Source: Harmothoe impar (lineage: Eukaryota > Annelida > Polychaeta > Phyllodocida > Polynoidae). Taken from it: a stretch of DNA of 64,000 nt. Location of the stretch: the NCBI GenBank assembly GCA_947462335.1, contig OX381708.1, positions 6,324,001-6,388,000 of the forward strand, given 5' to 3'. Positions 10,295-21,789 of the stretch are shown here, one piece after another. The position numbers were made by a program, and so were the translations under genes. Each line of letters starts with the position of its first letter. Positions within the stretch are counted from its first letter, which is position 1. The notes below the pieces were generated by a model that was not told the origin of the DNA, ran no database searches, and saw nothing but the letters and a program-made list of their open reading frames with translations.

Positions 10295-12026
10295 ATGTTG
10301 CCTGAGATTGGCCTCGCTAAGGGAGCCTGCAGCCTCTGGGCAGAGGAACTTCTTGTTGACTATACAATAGAAGTTGGAGATGAACAGTTGAAGGTGCACA
10401 AAGTGGTCATGGCCTCTGTCAGTGACTACTTCAAGGCCATGCTGACAGGAGGCATGAAGGAGAGTCAGACTGACACAGTTAAACTCGGAGGACTAAGTTC
10501 CCTTGCTGTGAAAAATCTGATAGAGTACATTTACACAGGACAGTTTGGGTCGCCGAAAGCCAGCACAGAAGAGCGCCTTGTGTGTGCCGTGTACCTTCAG
10601 ATCCCAGCTGCTATTAAACTATGCACTGCATCTCTTTGTGAGGAAGTCAACACAGAAAACTGCTTCTGTATCCTGTCCCTCTTCAAGTCGTATGCGATTG
10701 AACATGGTATTGAGTACACTGCCAAGTTCATGAAGCAAAACTTGGTGGACATCTTGGACAATTGTAAGTCTGAGGATATGACGCACGATGAGTTCCTTAG
10801 CCTGATGGACTGTTGGAGAATGTCAGAATGGCAGCTATTCGTTAGAGCTATGGAATGGTTGAAGAAAGACCCTGAGAACAGAAAGGATTTGAATGAAATT
10901 ATGAGTCGTATACGGTTTTGCCTCATGACACAATCTGAACTTGCATTGATTGCATCCATGACGGGCATTGGCATTATCTGTGACAGTGCATGGCACGATT
11001 TGGTTGTAAAAGCGTTAATGTACCACAAACTCCCCACACACCAGAGGGTACTAGAGGAGAGTGAACAGTCCAAAGTCCGCACTGAGCCGATACTAGTAGG
11101 TTTTAGTGGGGGTCGAGATGTTTTGGGTCAGCTTTTCACCGTTCAAGAAGACAACCTCTGGACACGGTACGAACCCACCACACTTTACTGATGATGAGGG
11201 TAATTGGTTGAAGGACTCTTTCGTGGAGATAAATAATTTCCTCATTGTATCTATGAACAGTGGAGAGCATGATGTAAAATGCGCAATATTCAATCCTCGT
11301 ACCTTGACCTGGTCTGACATGGCCTCTATGGGAATCCCCAGGGAAGGCTGCGCCTTCGTCTACCATGACAATCACCTGTATGCCCTCGGTGGATCTGACA
11401 GGCGCAAAGACACCCTGGAACTGACAGATTTGATCGAAAATTATGACTTTAATACAAACACTTGGACTGTCCTTGACAGCAAACTGCCGGTAACGCTGAG
11501 CAATTTTGATGCATTCTCCATCGATGGTCACATTTGGATAAGTGCAGAGAAATATGCCCTGTATAGTTTTGATCCACAGTCTGGTAAATGGTCAGAAAAG
11601 GCGGCACCTGTGGAAAGGACTGGGAACTGCAACCTGGTAGTAGTGGAGGTAGATGGAGAACAGGTGATAGCTCACGTTGATGAAGAACTCACATTGCACT
11701 ATTACAAGCGGTCCATTAACCAGTGGTTAGTGTATGACAGAAATGTGCCCAGCAGAGCCAAATTGGGTCATTCTGAGCATGGAAGCTTGGCTGCAATAGG
11801 GAACAACAGTCTGTACTTAGTGGAGTATGCTCTTGCCCAACCTATAGAAGCAGATGAAGATGATGAAAGACCAGTACCAGTTCTCTGTGAGAAATGGACA
11901 TTTGATGAGAAGGGGTTAACAATCAATACAATCAGAGATCGCTGTCATCCTGAGTTGGGTATTTTTGACCTAGATGACCTAAACACCTTACTTGCCATAC
12001 TACCATGTGGAGGTAAAGCGTATTAA
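10295..12026 (+). CDS. BTB-BACK-Kelch protein, copy 1, one frameshift
   Basis: The coding exon follows an acceptor ending at 10250; the first ATG is at 10295 (MLPEIGLAKG). Residues ~15-115 form a BTB/POZ domain (VDYTIEVGDEQLKVHKVVMA), then a BACK domain to ~225 and the LPTH motif that also occurs in copies 2 and 3. Kelch repeats follow in the +1 frame: FNPRTLTWSDM, HLYALGGS, IENYDFNTNTWTV. In this family BTB-BACK binds cullin-3 and the Kelch propeller recruits substrate; for this copy that is inference. The first frame stops at 11189-11191 (TAC TGA TGA) exactly where homology passes to the other frame, so one base was gained or two lost around 11170-11190. Everything else looks intact, which suggests a recent lesion, an assembly error or, less likely, recoding. 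Confidence 0.85.
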
Positions 12027-12193
12027 AGCTTGACCGTCATGGTTGAAGTGAGGCCAAAATCATTTTTTGATATAGTTCAGTTTTGATTCACAAGAGGGCT
12101 CTTAAGGGCTGGGAGCTCAGCTCTTTCAGGCACAAGATAGCGTGAATATGTTGTAGCTGGACAATGCTCATGGTCCCCTGTCCAAACACTGCT

Positions 12194-12205
12194 GCCCTCT
12201 GGTGG
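12194..12205. promoter_or_regulatory. CTCF-like core motif
   Basis: GCCCTCTGGTGG matches all 12 positions of the vertebrate-type CTCF core (reverse complement CCACCAGAGGGC). It lies about 170 bp after the stop of Kelch copy 1. Binding in this organism is inference. Confidence 0.3.
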
Positions 12206-12427
12206 AACTGTTATTTTAGTCTATGTATGGAAAATGCTGAACTTATTCCCTGATGGCCCAGCTTTAAGTAGCCATACTGAGCAGCTACCACGACAGAATT
12301 AACGCTCAATATCCATGTTATTAGGATTGATGTGGTCTGAAAATCATGAGATTCAATGCAATTACTTAAGAATAAAGTCTCAGTAAAAGAATGTAAAGGT
12401 ACAAAGGAAAGATCTGTCTGAATGACA

Positions 12428-12514
12428 GGTTTCTCCACTTGTGGTACCTTGGATCATATCACACTCGGCTTCGCCTCATGTGATATGATCCAAGGTACCA
12501 CAAGTGGAGAAACC
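12428..12514. repeat. Perfect hairpin, 36-bp arms and 15-nt loop
   Basis: 12428-12463 and 12479-12514 are exact reverse complements (arm begins GGTTTCTCCACTTGTGGTAC); the loop is CTCGGCTTCGCCTCA. It may be a young fold-back element or a small-RNA precursor. The perfect arms mean very recent origin or gene conversion between arms. Confidence 0.85.
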
Positions 12515-12546
12515 AGGAATTCAGACTGATTTAGAGTGGACCTCTG

Positions 12547-12722
12547 TGTTTATTTTGGGTATTGAATAAGCGCCGGTCTTGTATAAGCGCCGGGGGTATG
12601 AGGGCCTTGAAATAACTCTTAAGCACTAAAACTGGATCTTGTATAAGTGCCTGTCTTGTATAAGCGCCGGGGGTAAACACCCCTCTAAAATTATAAGCGC
12701 CGGGGCGCTTAAACATGACGGT
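12547..12722. repeat. Repeat with TATAAGCGCCGG motifs
   Basis: ATAAGCGCCGG-type motifs occur five times over about 170 bp, the last followed by GGCGCTTA. It resembles the 'TAAGCGC' interior of the TACCGTA elements at 39284-39464 and is probably a decayed MITE. Confidence 0.5.
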
Positions 12723-13136
12723 CCAGTAGTTGTTAGTTAAAAACATTTCCTACTGTTTGTTGACCAATGGTTGGCGTTGCTGGTGAATGTATATTCCTCA
12801 AATTTTGTCAATCCCAACTTTAGGTTATGATGTATGCTTTTTTTTGTTATTTGTTACACTTGTCACTTTTTTTTCCAAATAAAGATGTATTGCACTATGA
12901 ATAAACATTTGTTGAACAAAGTCAATTATTACTTTTTTTACAAACAACAGTTAACAAAAATGCATTACAGGGAAATTGATATCAGGGAATGGGCATTTTA
13001 TTGTGGTGAGACCTTTACTCTTGAATATATGCCATCTACTCTTGGACAGAGTATAGGTATCACCATAACCGTTTCATCGTTATTCTGGCCCTGACACCTG
13101 CCACACACGTGGTAGTGTAATATGATGCCCTGCCAA
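12723..13136. other. Spacer without recognised genes
   Basis: AT-rich. An AATAAA near 12888 could serve Kelch copy 1 polyadenylation, but at about 860 bp past the stop this is uncertain. Confidence 0.35.
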
Positions 13137-13980
13137 CAATCCATGGATGGTAACCATCTTGAATCTATGGGGTGCTCACCGTTCATGAAGGAAGAATTAA
13201 ATAGGATGTGTTTTTCCATTAGTATTAGATTACAGTGGCATAATCACCGAGCGTATCCCACTCACAATTCTAGTACTGTTCTAGTCTACTATATGGTTAA
13301 GTGTGAGTGGTGAGATTGACTTTAATGCAACTACAATGCAACATTACATTTAAAACATTCTGGTATTCAATGAACGGTGGCCATCTGAAATCTATAGGGT
13401 GCCAACTGTTCAAGAAAGAAAAATTCATGGAATGTGTTACTTATTAGTATCAAATTAATGCAACTTAAATGCGAGATTGCATTTAAAACATTGTGGTATT
13501 CAATGAATGGTGACCATTATGTATCTCAACTGTTCATGAAAGCAAAATTCAATAGAGTTAATTTTTGATAGCGTCAGATTCATGCAACTACATAGACAGA
13601 GCTGCACGCTAAAGTGACCGAGTCAGTGGTTATTTCACGAGGGATACCTGGCCCGTATTGCACGCTGACTGAAGGCACCCCCAAGTGAAATAACCACAGA
13701 TGAGGTCACTTTTATTTCAGGGTATTTCTATCTAAAATAGATTAGCTATCTATGTTTATTTACTTCCACGGTGGTTGTTTACTTCTGCTGGAGGCCATTT
13801 TGAATTCCGCACTGGTCACGTGACCCTCGGGAGCATGCAATATGGGCACAGCGTGCAATATGGCCTAGCATTATTGCACACTCCCCTGAGGAACAGCTCC
13901 CCCTTTGCTTTAACCTTGTTATTCTGTATTCACCACGAAATGAAATGCAAGATTACATTTAAAGCATCATTGCATTCAAT
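13137..13980. repeat. Degenerate tandem repeat interrupted by a palindromic element
   Basis: A unit of roughly 120-130 bp, recognisable by GTATTCAATGAA, GGTGACCAT and TTCATGAAAG phrases, recurs at about 13137, 13370 and 13500, and again at about 13935-13985. It is interrupted near 13592-13745 by a palindrome starting GAGCTGCACGCTAAAGTGAC. The same palindrome end is at 58360-58385. Confidence 0.55.
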
Positions 13981-15060
13981 GAACAGGTCCCAGCAACTCC
14001 TGCCTCCTGGTACATGGCTACCTTCAGGGTCATCCTCATTACGGAGGACCCCCCGGGGGTGAGCCATAGCACCATCCTCATGTATGGCTGCCACTCTAGA
14101 CTTGTCATTTTAAACTTTTAACTAATTGACTTTAGTTTTGATACTTACCAACATATCTAATGCCATGAAAAGTGATGTGTCCATATGCATGTGGATTTAT
14201 AAAGCATTTGAATGGTGGCAACAATAATTAAAATGGTTTTATATTAACAGATCGGGGGGTGGGAATCTATGAAAACTTAAACTGTAAAGCAATTATGATT
14301 TTTTTTTTGCCAAACTTTGGAAAGAAATTGGATAGATATCATGCTAGCTGCATGTGTATTCTAGGTGAACCCAAGAGATCTAATGTAAAACTTCTGGAGC
14401 AACTGAGAAATACTGCATTTAGTAAACATGGATACAATGAGAGTGGTACGGCCTGGGACTGGGCCATGGTCAGTGTCCTGTTAGGGTTGAGTCAGTGCAC
14501 CCCTCCCCCTGACCCTCCACGCTGGATACCCATCTCATGTACATGTATATAGAAACCACATACACTATGTGCCGATATGCATGAAATACTAGGTAGTGGC
14601 TATTACTAGGGTGCAGGTGAGGGGGGTGGGTCAAACCCCCCCCCCCAGGAATGAGGATGGACTTTGCAGTTCAGGCCGTCGTATCCTCCTGGACGTTGCT
14701 TAGACCTGATAAATGATAGCCATCTTGAAGTACTACAGAGGATCTCCGCAGATTTGTTTTGAAAGGCAGCAGGGTGCTTCTGTGTTACTTGTTGAATAAA
14801 CACACCCAACATTTTCACAGTTGTGAAGCAATTTGACTTCTTTCAGTAATTAAGTTATAATAATAACTGTATTCAACGTAATAAGTACCCATAAAATTAT
14901 TTTCATGGTTGTTTAGTACTAAAGAGTTAAATTGTCTCCAGAATCATGAAATCTGAGCCTTTGTTCTAGTCTAACAATGTCCCTAAGGGGGGGGGCTCTT
15001 ATTTTGGGGAGGGCTCTTATTACGTCGATAACGGTATATCAATTATAGCTCTACATTTAC
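13981..15060. other. Intron/spacer upstream of Kelch copy 2
   Basis: No gene is recognised. A short open frame at 14259-14552 has no domain. A C-run lies at 14636-14646, and a partial TAATAAGCGC-type repeat near 14985-15030. Confidence 0.35.
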
Positions 15061-15126
15061 ACACTCTTTATTTCCTTACAGCTGTTAACAGTGGACGGGT
15101 TGCTGAATGTGACTTTGTGACAGACG

Positions 15127-17503
15127 ATGGCTGCTGTCAGGTTAGCAGAAGGTGCCCGTGCCTTGTGGTGTAGAATAACTTCATCGGGAGCCTTCCATAA
15201 TACCAATGGGCATACCGGATTCGTAAAAGGCGACAAAACTTGAGGGGTCTTGTGCCTTACTGCTGTGATCAGTCACGTAAGCTGTTTGGCAACTGCTGCC
15301 CATATGCACGGGCCCGGGCCTTCTTGCTGGTGGTCTGGCATGGGACTCCTCCTCAGTGAACCACGTCTGAGATATCAAAGGCCGTGGTTTGTCTGGCCCT
15401 GCCTACCATGGTACTAGCCCAGGTATGTAGGACCAGGCAAATAAAAGAACACTTGCTATCCTTCGAAAAGAGTAGGGGACGTGCCCCGGTAGCGGTTTTC
15501 TCCCTCACCTCATAGATGCGGTCATTCATTTCATAGATTCGATCATCCATAGATTCAGTCACTGCTGTATTGGGCATGCAGCATATAAATACCTGTCCTA
15601 CTACTGCAAGGCAGACTACCACTATTTGTGGATGACTCCTTGCCAACTTGAGATGTCCCGTGAGGTACTTGATGTACGTCTGGACGTTAAACAAATCAAT
15701 CAATCAATCAATCAATCAACACCATAGAAGTGGAGGACCAACAGTTCAAGGTGCACAAAGTGGTCATGGCCTCTGTCAGTGACTACTTCAAAGTCATGCT
15801 GACAGGAGGCATGCTGGAGAGTCAGACTGACACAGTGAGACTCCATGAACTCAGTTCACATGTTGTATCCAACATGGTAGAATACATCTACACAGGGTAG
15901 TTTGATACTACCAAAGCTACCAAAGAGGAACTGTTAGCATGTACAGTGTATCTTCAGATGCCACCAGCCATTGAAGAATGTACAGAGTTGCTTGTAAAGA
16001 ATGTCAATGAGCAGAACTGTTTTGACATTCTCGCTACTTTCAAAACCTACTCTGTTGAAAGTGGTGTAGATAATGTCAGCCATTTCATTAAGACCAATAT
16101 TGATGAGCTCATGGCTGTCTCGCCACCTGAAATGTCTCCTAATGGGTTTCAATGTTACATGGAGTTTTGGCAGAAGTCAGAATGGGAACTCTTTGTGTGT
16201 ATTAGAGTGGGTTAAAATACATGGTCACTGTGTTCAACACCTCAACGACCTACTGATTCATGTAAGGTTTGCACTGATGACTCCAGAGCAACTTAAAGCT
16301 TTAAAGGAGATTGACATCTACACTGAATCTGACAGTGCTTGGCGGGACCTTGTCACTGCAGCTGAGGCATTCCACAACCTGCCGACCCACCTTAAAGTGC
16401 TGGACGAATCAGAGCAGAGCCGGGTGAGGGGGGACCCTGTACCTATCTGCTACACGGTTAATGAAACATCCTCTAGTGTCTTCTACTCTCTGCATGATGG
16501 AGAGTCGTGGAAGAAGCATGAAGCGCATTTAGCACCGAGCTTGTACGAAGGTGTAGAAGCTCATATTGCAGTAAACAACTATCTCATCGTGTGTGATGCT
16601 CATTTCAGTGACCAATGTGAGCCCTTGTTCCAGAGGTGGCACATATTTGACCCACGATCTATGACATGGTCTACCATGGCAGGGATGAACGTTCCCAGAG
16701 ATAACTTTGAGGTGGTCTGTCACAAAAAGCATCTGTATGCTCTTGGAGGATGCACTGAACACACTCGACACTTAGACAGTCCATTGGGCAATGTAATTGA
16801 AAGATATGATTTTGAAACCAATGCCTGGGAAGTTATTCCGCCCAAGCTGCCAGCTCGGCTACATTGTCATGGTGCCTGTATGATAGGTGACTGTATCTAT
16901 GTAGCTGGTGGGTATGAAGCCTCAGAGAAAAAAGAGAAGAAATATTCTCAACGACATGATTGTCTCAATCTGTCCACAAACACTTGGCAAAGCCGGGCCC
17001 CTTTGCCAATTGAGAAGGCAAGATGTAGAACAGTAGATAGGATACAGGTGATGAAGCTGTGGGGGGAGGAGGTCCTATTCATCTTTGATAAGACATACAT
17101 GATGCACTACTACAGCCCTGCAGCCGACCAGTGGTCGACGTGGGACTGTTTCTCACAGGTCAAAAGTGAAATTATCCACTCGTACTGCCCAAGTGTGATA
17201 GCTGATCAAAACACTCTCTTCCTTCATTCATTCATCTACTCTATGAAACCAAACAGTGAGTCTAGCAGTTTTCTGCACATTGCCGGGAAGTACACTGGTG
17301 GAGATCCCGAAAAATACACTGGCTGTGTGAAATTGACTCTCGGAGACAAGGGGGAGAAAATCACTCAGGTTAAGCTGGATGACTTCCCTGTTGACGCAAG
17401 GTCTGATTCAAACTTCTTCACAGCCTTACTCTCCGTGCCACCCCACCACCTCAGACGGCCAAGGAAGATATCGGGTAGATGCAGGTTGCGTATAAAAGAG
17501 TAA
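15127..17503 (+). pseudogene. BTB-BACK-Kelch copy 2, broken by SINE, nonsense and frameshift
   Basis: An acceptor ending CTTACAG (15081) and ATG at 15127 (MAAVRLAEGA) match the starts of copies 3 and 4. After about 18 codons a SINE (15184-15719) interrupts the BTB domain, which resumes at TIEVEDQQFK. At 15898-15900 a TAG replaces the Gln of the conserved YTGQF motif. BACK runs to about 16195, where a one-base gain (or two-base loss) in TTTGTGTGTATT shifts the frame; Kelch repeats then run open to 17503 (HIFDPRSMTW, HLYALGGC, IERYDFETNAWEV, CIYVAGGY). The Kelch part kept over 430 open codons, so inactivation is recent. Stretches are nearly identical to copy 3 (16361-16457), suggesting gene conversion. 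A shorter product from an internal start is possible but unproven. Confidence 0.88.
15184..15719 (+). mobile_element. SINE copy B inserted in Kelch copy 2
   Basis: It runs from about CGGGAGCCTTCCATAATACC to the (AATC)n tail at 15697-15718, after which the BTB coding sequence resumes. The tRNA-like head seen in copy C is missing. No clean target-site duplication was found, and about 9-12 bp of the gene seem lost at the junction. Confidence 0.85.
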
Positions 17504-18259
17504 TCTGCAATGTTGTGTAGTTACTTTAAGGCCTACTTTAACCTGATTCTGGTTGACCAAACGATGTATGCATGAGCAGGATGGTTTGACTTAGTTGACT
17601 ATGAACTCTGAGGATAACTGAGTGTATGTCAAAAAAGAAAAAAAAGACTGGCTAGGGCCACTCTATCATTGTTATTATTACACAACTCAGTTACGAGGAG
17701 GGTATGTGAGGGTATACAATGTATCCAAATAGGTTGGACAGCGGCATTTTAGAAAATGGTTGGAATTCCTAATAGGATAATTCAAAATGACGAAAAGATC
17801 AAGTAGAATTCAGAGCTACAATCACTATTGATCTGTTCATAATACGTGATTTTCTGTGAATTTTTGAAAAAGGAAACCACACTTAATTGACCTGTCACCC
17901 CTCTGCTGTTTATTCTACCTACAACAGCAAAGCATACAGATGACGTATATGAAACACATAGAAGGGGCCGACGGCGTACGCGGGGCGTACAACGGTGGTA
18001 CGCCACGCTGGTGTGAGCGGGGCAATCCACAGTCATCCTTGCATCACTAGCTTTGACTTTTTGAGTAGGGTTTAGTCCAAAAATAGAAAAAACAAAATGA
18101 TCGTCTGAATGTTTGCTGTTGTTTTTGTAGGTAGAATAAACCCAAAACAGCACTTGGTTGGAATATTCCCAGCATGTACGCCACGCTATGGATCCCCTTG
18201 GATCCACAAGTGGCTTCATAAGCCACAAGTCATATGCAAACCGCGTGCCATCTCTGTTT
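17504..18259. other. 3' flank of Kelch copy 2 without recognised genes
   Basis: No coding sequence is supported. An imperfect inverted pair (ctgtttattctacctacaac near 17910 and ttgtaggtagaataaac near 18126-18143) suggests another decayed fold-back repeat at about 17870-18150. Confidence 0.4.
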
Positions 18260-18473
18260 AGGCCAAATTTTTTTTTTAACCTAACCCTCAAATTGACCCA
18301 AAAAAGTATGAAAATGGGAAGAATTTTTTCAAAATGTTTGAAAACCTAAAATTTACCCCCAAAAAGTGTAAAAATATAAAAATTTCTTCAGAATTGCATA
18401 AAAAAACGTAGGGTCGGCCCTGTTTACATAGGGTCGGTCGGGTGACCTGAAACAAACCTTTTTTTTTTGGCCT
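18260..18473. mobile_element. MITE, AGGCCAAAAAAAAAGG family, copy 2
   Basis: The left end is AGGCCAAATTTTTTTTT. The right end is GTGACCTGAAACAAACC, a T-run and GGCCTT. It shares the interior GGTCGGCCCTGTTTACATAG with copy 1. Confidence 0.7.
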
Positions 18474-19102
18474 TAGTATGCTGCCCGGCCACCACAACAG
18501 GTAGCCCCATCAGGCAGGGCCCAGCTACCTGCCTGAGTGGGGAGGGTGATCATCGTACTACAGAAACAGGGGTCTCTATAATGATAGAAAGATTGTTGAT
18601 AGTCTCATGATTCCTAATCTATCATCAAGTATATTTACCTTATGATATATCTGCATGGATTAACATCATCAATACCATGATTATAAATTGTCCCACTTAT
18701 GTGCATGTCATATACATAAATACTGCATTGATTGCTATGCTGCAGGGAAAGACCTATCGCCAATTTTCACCAACATATTTCTACAGTAAACCAACATATT
18801 CTTGATCAGAAATGTCTGTTTTATTTAGTGGTGGGGTTTTTAGGTGGTTTTATTGTGTATGTATAGAGTGGTTGGAAAATGAGCTATATGTGTCCTGGCT
18901 AATTTATAATAGTAAATAGTGTCACAGAGGATAAAATAATATATCTGCAAAGTTATTTTTCATGAGGGGGAAGAGAAAGGCTCTGCTTGAGGTGAGAAGG
19001 AAGCCGCCATGAATTGGAGGGGAAAGTTGGGGTGGCTAGACCAGACAGGGAGGACACTAGCTCAGAAGGAGGAAGGGCCCTAGGATCTGTGACGCTTGGA
19101 TG
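18474..19102. other. Spacer without recognised genes
   Basis: AT-rich up to about 18960, then mixed composition. The minus-strand open frame at 18953-19297 lies partly in a MITE and shows no domain. Confidence 0.35.
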
Positions 19103-19327
19103 TACCGTAAATTCCCGCGTATTACCCGCATCTCGCGTATAACCCGCACCCCAACTCAGGAGAATCCTATAACCCGTTTTTGGATCTGAAAATCTCAATT
19201 TTAGTACTGTTCTATAGTAATAAAACCCCTCATGTAACCCGCACCCTATATAGGCATGTTTGGTATCAAATGAAAGCTGAGTTTGATTCGCGTACAACCC
19301 GCGGGTAGTACGCGGGAATTTACGGTA
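19103..19327. mobile_element. MITE with TACCGTA ends, type A
   Basis: The ends TACCGTAAATTCCCGCGTA and TACGCGGGAATTTACGGTA form a perfect 19-bp inverted repeat beginning with the presumed TA target duplication. The interior has several ATAACCCGCACC motifs. Confidence 0.82.
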
Positions 19328-20624
19328 ACTAATAGCTGGGAAATATCTTTTGCTTTATTCACCATCATCTTGTACATTCATCATAGGATTAAGAAGTTAC
19401 CAGACTGCACGTCAGCAGCGAAAAGTCCACCCTGAACAGGGTTACAGTTGCTCAGTTGAGCCAGGAAAAATAACACTTAACACATGCATACGTCTTGCGA
19501 AGACATTTTATCGGTACAACTTTTATTAAAAAGCTTGAATTTGACATATGGTCTCGAGGAAACTAATTGTACAGTAAAATGTGATCTGTAATAATCTGTG
19601 TATGCAACTTAAATGTATAATTGAAATTCTTGTGTGGGAACAATATTATCTCGAGGAGATAACCTAAGCTGATGGGGGACAGAAAACTTGAACCGGAAGA
19701 CCAGATCAATAAATGAATTGAGGTTTTAATATTTAAAAAAAAAAAAAAAAAAAAAATCATGAGAGTCACCAATGGGAGTGAAATTTGATGTAATTGGCCC
19801 CACTTTCATCACAGGTCCCACCAGTTCCTATCCTAGAGAAAAATATACCTGTTCACACTGTCAGTGCATATTTCTTACAACTAAACTATTATTATGCATA
19901 TAAGGACCAGCTAAAGAATGTGAAAGGCACATCCTTACCATTTCTCCTGATATGTCATTTCTTATTCTAAGATATTTCATGGCTATTTTCATTTGGGTTG
20001 TTTAGCACTGTGACATATACAGAGCCCGGAATATGGTCTCTTATTAGCCTACCTAACTCAAAGTGTGAAGTCCTTTGTATTAGCCCTCAACCGTGGGTTA
20101 AATCTTTCATATTTGGTTCTTTGGAAAGGGTATTTGGACCTCTATAAAGTATTAATGATGTTGAATTAATCTCTTGATCAAGATAACATATTACTTCTAT
20201 ACTAGAGGTAAGAAGTCCCATCTGTACTTTTGGGGAGTAAACCGACAAGGCGTAGTTTGGAGGGATAAAAAATAATAATTATTTTTTGCAATTTTTATTA
20301 AAAAAATAGTAAAAAAAAAAAAGAAAAATAATTTATTCCTCCTAACAACTTTTTTAGATAGCCGGTCATAGACGGCACCCGGTCATAGACGGCACCCGGT
20401 CATGAAAACCAAGTTCGGAACACACAGCCAGATGTTTATAGAGGACAGTAGCCATACCGATTTGGCGACACTGGCTATCACTCATTGACACATTTAGCTT
20501 TCAAGGAAGTTAAATGCTTGTTTTAATTTATATATGGTCAATAAATATGTCTCCTACCATTGTAGTAGTAGCTCAACCGAAATCTTAACTTCTAGAAATG
20601 TGTTCCAGAATTTCTAGCTAAGCT
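19328..20624. other. Spacer with A-tract and short direct repeats
   Basis: No gene is recognised. It contains an A-tract (19735-19756), A-rich sequence at 20265-20335 and about 2.5 copies of an 18-bp unit ACCCGGTCATAGACGGC at 20360-20402. Confidence 0.4.
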
Positions 20625-20991
20625 TAGGCCACTTAAAATTGATTATCAGCTTTGCGGACACTTTTTGAGAAAAAAGGGTGCGGGACGGCGCATTTTATTT
20701 TATTTTGTATCACTTTTTTTTGGAGGTGCGGGAGGACCTTTTTCTTTTTTCTAAGAATATTGATGGTCTGCATGTTAGGATAAGGTCTAAAATGCCTTTT
20801 AAATTACGTTCTACCTCAATTAACGGCTGAGATATCAAACATTTTGTAACGGATATACTGCCATTTGTTTTAGATGCGCCCTTTTTTTGGCCCTTTTTTT
20901 TCTCAAAAGATGAAAAAAAGCACCCAAGCGGCCCTTTTCAAAGGATGCGGGCGCTGTCCACAAAGCTGATGATCGATTTTAAGTGGCCTTA
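20625..20991. mobile_element. MITE, TAGGCCACTTAAAAT family
   Basis: The left end TAGGCCACTTAAAATTGATT matches the inverse of the right end (GATTTTAAGTGGCCTTA), with further pairing through CAGCTTTG..GGAC. The interior has T-rich and 'tttttt' tracts. No coding. Confidence 0.78.
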
Positions 20992-21207
20992 GTATGTCAA
21001 ATACAGCATTTATTCCCAATATGTACCATGATTGATCTGAATGAGTTATTTATCAATAAACATGCGATCTTAATTTGGGAATTTGTGTTTCATTTCTTCA
21101 TGTAAGTAGATCCTGTTTAGGGGAATTAATCAGTTAATAGAACTAACCATTGAAATCATTGATACAAAGCCAACTCGCCAAAACAGTGATGTACTGGTAC
21201 CATAAAA

Positions 21208-21407
21208 GTGCCTCTACAATTTTGAACGTGTCGCCATGTCGATCTTTAGCAAAAGGGCCGTGTCACTGTCGATTTTCATGTATATAGAACATACTAGGAC
21301 CTTATAAAGATGTATGTGTCCGTCAATTTTTAAAAGTGCCGTGTCCCCGTGTCAATTTTTAAAGGGGCCGTGTCACCCGTGTCGATTTTTAACCCATATA
21401 GAGGCAC
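21208..21407. mobile_element. MITE of the GTGNCTNTACATGGGT family with 6-bp target-site duplication
   Basis: ATAAAA flanks the element on both sides (21202-21207 and 21408-21413). The ends are GTGCCTCTAC and TAGAGGCAC. The interior is made of GTGTCGATTTTTAAAAGGGC-like repeats, as in 32959-33413 and 53431-53642. Confidence 0.82.
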
Positions 21408-21789
21408 ATAAAACTCAGCCTCAAAGCAAATTCTGATTTCTATTTAAAAGCTGAACTCAGCAGAGATGCCACTTTTCCTACTTTTGGATGAACTCCTATT
21501 TTTTTGCTGGAATTTCTGTCTCAAATTGCGTAAAAGACTTATTAGAACCCACCAGCAGGAGAAACATACCATGAAACCCCAGCTTGATAGAGATGCAATT
21601 CACCCCCTATTTGACCAATTTTTCCTAAAGTTAAGTAGACAGTTCCCTATCATCAAAGTGGAGGGGGGTCATCTTAAAGTAAATTGTATGTCGAACTCAT
21701 CAGCAATTGCCATGGACCAAATGTTTAATTTGTTGTTTCTTTTCTTCCAGCTGTGGACATTGAAACGTGATACACGTGTTAACGAGAAG

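Noticed and set aside
21466..21789. N-terminal extension of Kelch copy 3 from the first ATG of the open frame
   Set aside because: A strong splice acceptor at 21750, whose exon start matches those of copies 2 and 4, places the exon start downstream; the extension has no homology to the family.
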